Assembly: GCA_023393825.1 (NCBI GenBank)
Contig: JAEXBW010000068.1
Location: 1-6,241 of the forward strand
Reading direction: 5' to 3'
Length of the DNA: 6,241 nt
Source of the DNA: Elusimicrobiota bacterium
Lineage (GTDB): Bacteria > Elusimicrobiota > Elusimicrobia > Elusimicrobiales > Elusimicrobiaceae
Shown: one piece after another, positions 4,931 to 6,241 of the stretch
Layout of the letters: each line of letters begins with the position of its first letter
Position numbering within the stretch: the stretch's first letter is position 1
The notes under the pieces: model-generated
What the model saw: the letters and a program-made list of their open reading frames with translations, nothing else
Databases searched by the model: none
Told to the model about the DNA's origin: nothing
Position numbers and translations under genes: made by a program

Positions 4931-5531
4931 TTTTTTTAGAACCGTCTTCAAAACGAAGTTCGTTTTTATTAAGCATACGCTTAATATTGGGGATATGTTT
5001 ATAAACTACAATAATGCCTATCACCGAGCCGAGTATGGAAAAGCCTAAAGGATAATCGCCTATAAAAAAGCTGGATATAGGCAATACTATAGCCGCCACT
5101 ATTGAACCTGCTGAAATGCGGCCCGTAATCCAAACCATAATGGCAAATACCGTAAAACCTATTATTGTGGGTATGGGAAGCAACGCGCCGAAAACGCCCG
5201 CAGAGGTTGCAACGCCCTTGCCGCCGCGGAACTTTAAGAACGGCGTCCACATATGCCCGCAGATTGCTACAAACCCGCAAAGCATTGCAAGGTATTCTTG
5301 GCCCGAGGCCAAATACTGCGCCAGCACAACGGCTGCCGCGCCTTTAAGCGCATCGCAGAAAAACGTGCCCCAACCGGCCCACTTGCCTACTGTTCTGTAG
5401 ACATTTGCGGCCCCGGGGTTGCCTGAACCGTAATTGCGTATATCTACGCCTTTAATTCTCTTTGTTATCAAGTAACCTGACGGTATGCCGCCAAGCAGAA
5501 AACTTACAGCCAAAAGAAAGAATGTTGTCAT
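4917..5531 (-). CDS. plsY: Acyl-phosphate:glycerol-3-phosphate acyltransferase PlsY
   Basis: This inner-membrane enzyme moves a fatty acyl group from acyl-phosphate to the sn-1 position of glycerol-3-phosphate, giving lysophosphatidate. It has 204 residues with several hydrophobic spans (about 3-23, 64-92, 111-136, 142-178). The three family motifs are present: GSGNPGAANVYRTVG (35-49), GHMWTPFLKFRGGKGVAT (92-109, acyl-phosphate and substrate site) and HIPNIKRML (179-187). Motif 1 has Pro39 and Ala42 in GSGNPGAAN, where Ile and Thr are common. The C-terminal tail is polar and cytoplasmic. It is the first gene of the operon, followed by gpsA with a 14-bp overlap. A TATAAT lies 7 nt before the ATG and no Shine-Dalgarno is visible, so a leaderless message is possible. 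Confidence 0.96.
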   Translation of the reverse strand: MTTFFLLAVSFLLGGIPSGYLITKRIKGVDIRNYGSGNPGAANVYRTVGKWAGWGTFFCDALKGAAAVVLAQYLASGQEYLAMLCGFVAICGHMWTPFLKFRGGKGVATSAGVFGALLPIPTIIGFTVFAIMVWITGRISAGSIVAAIVLPISSFFIGDYPLGFSILGSVIGIIVVYKHIPNIKRMLNKNELRFEDGSKKNETK

Positions 5532-5538
5532 ATAATTT

Positions 5539-5544
5539 ATTATA
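5539..5544 (-). promoter_or_regulatory. Candidate -10 element of the plsY operon
   Basis: A perfect TATAAT on the minus strand sits 7 nt before the plsY ATG, just downstream of the terminator of the preceding gene. A -10 here would put the transcript start at about the ATG. No good -35 is found 16-18 nt upstream (GTTTTA at best), and the region is very AT-rich, so this is tentative. Confidence 0.3.
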
Positions 5545-5570
5545 TTAAATTTGGAAACTTCTAAAACTCT

Positions 5571-5611
5571 TAAAATAAAAAAGGGGCCTGCCGCAAAGGC
5601 AAAGCCCCTTT
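5571..5611 (-). terminator. Rho-independent terminator of the macroglobulin gene
   Basis: An 8-bp outer stem (5580-5587 with 5604-5611, AAAGGGGC/GCCCCTTT) and a 4-bp inner stem (TGCC/GGCA) enclose a 5-nt loop. On the minus strand the tail is TTTTTTATTTT (part of the T-run is in the stem). It lies 11 nt after the stop of the macroglobulin-family gene and insulates the plsY operon from it. Confidence 0.88.
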
Positions 5612-5622
5612 AAGTCCTAAAG

Positions 5623-6241
5623 CTATTTTACCGTTATAAAAAAGCCCTGACTGTGCGCCGTAAACTGCGGCGCAAACATACTTTGCATTACCGCCGCGCC
5701 AACGCTGTATGTACCGGGCGTGGTGGGGCGTAATGTGTATTTAAGCTCATAAGTGCCGTTGGGCAGCCAGTCCATAAAGAAGTTGGTGGCATTGTCGCGG
5801 ACTTCCTCGTACCTGCCCAGCAGGTCGTACTGCCAGCCTGAAAGCAGGGTATCGGCTTCAAAGGCGGCGGGTTTAGGGTCCGCTATATTTACAAAGCTGA
5901 AAGGATTCTTGCAGCTTATGGTAAGGCGTACTTGAATTTCGTCCCCCACATTTATTTGCGCGTTTTCGCCAAGCGCAATAGCCTTTTTATCCTTTACAAG
6001 GAACAGTTGCTTGCGGATATTAAGCATACCCTCAGGCGACTGCTTGGGCGCGGACAGGCTTGTAAACACTGCGGTGAGCGAGGCAAAATCGTCTAAAGAA
6101 GTTTTTTGCTTGCTGCCCTTTGTGTTTACAGTCTTTGTTATAACGGCGTTAAGGCCCTCTTGCTTTGCCTTGCCCTCGTATCTGCTAAAGGTAAAGTTGG
6201 GGTTAAAGGAGTCATAGGGTTTTACTTCCAAAATGCTCTCT
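5623..6241 (-). CDS. Bacterial alpha-2-macroglobulin family protein, C-terminal end (5' end outside window)
   Basis: Bacterial alpha-2-macroglobulins are large envelope proteins thought to trap proteases in the periplasm, often partnered with penicillin-binding protein 1C. Only the last 205 or so residues are here. The frame stays open to the right edge, so the TTG at 6231 is not a true start. The terminal part has the pattern of the family's final domain: NATNFFMDWLPNGTYELKY, then RPTTPGTYSV (TTPGTYSV at 5724-5701), then a segment with MFAPQF, where homologues have MYAPE-like sequence. It ends in a beta strand FFITVK. The thioester site and bait region, if present, lie outside the window. 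Whole proteins of this family usually exceed 1,500 residues. The gene ends at a strong terminator before plsY. The family call rests on the C-terminal pattern only. Confidence 0.75.
   Translation of the reverse strand, partial: ESILEVKPYDSFNPNFTFSRYEGKAKQEGLNAVITKTVNTKGSKQKTSLDDFASLTAVFTSLSAPKQSPEGMLNIRKQLFLVKDKKAIALGENAQINVGDEIQVRLTISCKNPFSFVNIADPKPAAFEADTLLSGWQYDLLGRYEEVRDNATNFFMDWLPNGTYELKYTLRPTTPGTYSVGAAVMQSMFAPQFTAHSQGFFITVK

Noticed and set aside
4931..4951. Upstream TTG start for gpsA adding seven residues.
   Set aside because: The extension precedes the conserved N-terminus, uses TTG, and lies deeper inside plsY. The ATG at 4930 fits the family.
4949..4977. Short palindromes near the plsY 3' end (CTTC/GAAG, AACGAA/TTCGTT).
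   Set aside because: They fall within plsY codons, have small or no loop, and would cut off the overlapping gpsA if used as a terminator.
4227..5048. 273-residue open frame on the + strand.
   Set aside because: It lies antisense to gpsA and plsY, both of which have complete family motifs, and it resembles no protein family I know. Treated as a shadow.
6229..6231. TTG as the start of the macroglobulin-family protein.
   Set aside because: The frame is open to the window edge and the visible part is only the last domain of a much larger protein.

Overview
This is a compact bacterial window of moderate GC with short intergenic gaps. It most likely comes from a Gram-negative bacterium, because it holds two secreted proteases with signal peptides and the C-terminus of a bacterial alpha-2-macroglobulin. 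My general impression is of an Elusimicrobium-like gut bacterium, but nothing in the sequence proves this and I hold it loosely. Ribosome binding sites are weak or absent in front of most genes.

Layout, left to right. (1) The 3' part of hflX (ribosome-associated GTPase) runs on the + strand and is cut by the window edge. (2) One base after its stop, in convergent orientation, comes a two-gene minus-strand unit of paralogous secreted trypsin-like serine proteases. (3) A 326-bp gene-free stretch (2698-3023) holds a candidate protease promoter, two terminator-like hairpins and a GC-rich structured segment. The last 12 nt of the neighbouring tRNA-Pro plus 7 flanking nt are repeated there exactly. 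(4) Two tandem minus-strand proline tRNA genes follow: GGG (CCA encoded) and CGG (CCA not encoded). The GGG gene is bracketed by a perfect 13-bp inverted repeat. (5) A tight minus-strand operon, read right to left, is plsY, gpsA, an HU/IHF-family gene and a small MerR-like regulator gene. It reads toward the tRNA genes with no strong terminator in between. (6) A rho-independent terminator separates plsY from the 3' end of an alpha-2-macroglobulin-family gene that runs off the right edge.

How the genes fit together. GpsA makes sn-glycerol-3-phosphate and PlsY acylates it, so these two form the entry to phospholipid synthesis. The HU/IHF gene, merR and tRNA-Pro(GGG) recur in that order in other bacteria, as I recall for Pseudomonas, where the tRNA is an integration site for mobile DNA. 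The duplicated tRNA-Pro(CGG) 3' end here fits that kind of history. The proteases and the macroglobulin (a periplasmic protease trap in other bacteria) are both envelope or secreted functions, but nothing links them directly.

The parts most worth a second look are the bracketed tRNA-Pro(GGG) precursor (3111-3253) and the att-like or ncRNA-like segment downstream of tRNA-Pro(CGG) (2788-3035). I found no CRISPR array, transposase or complete mobile element.
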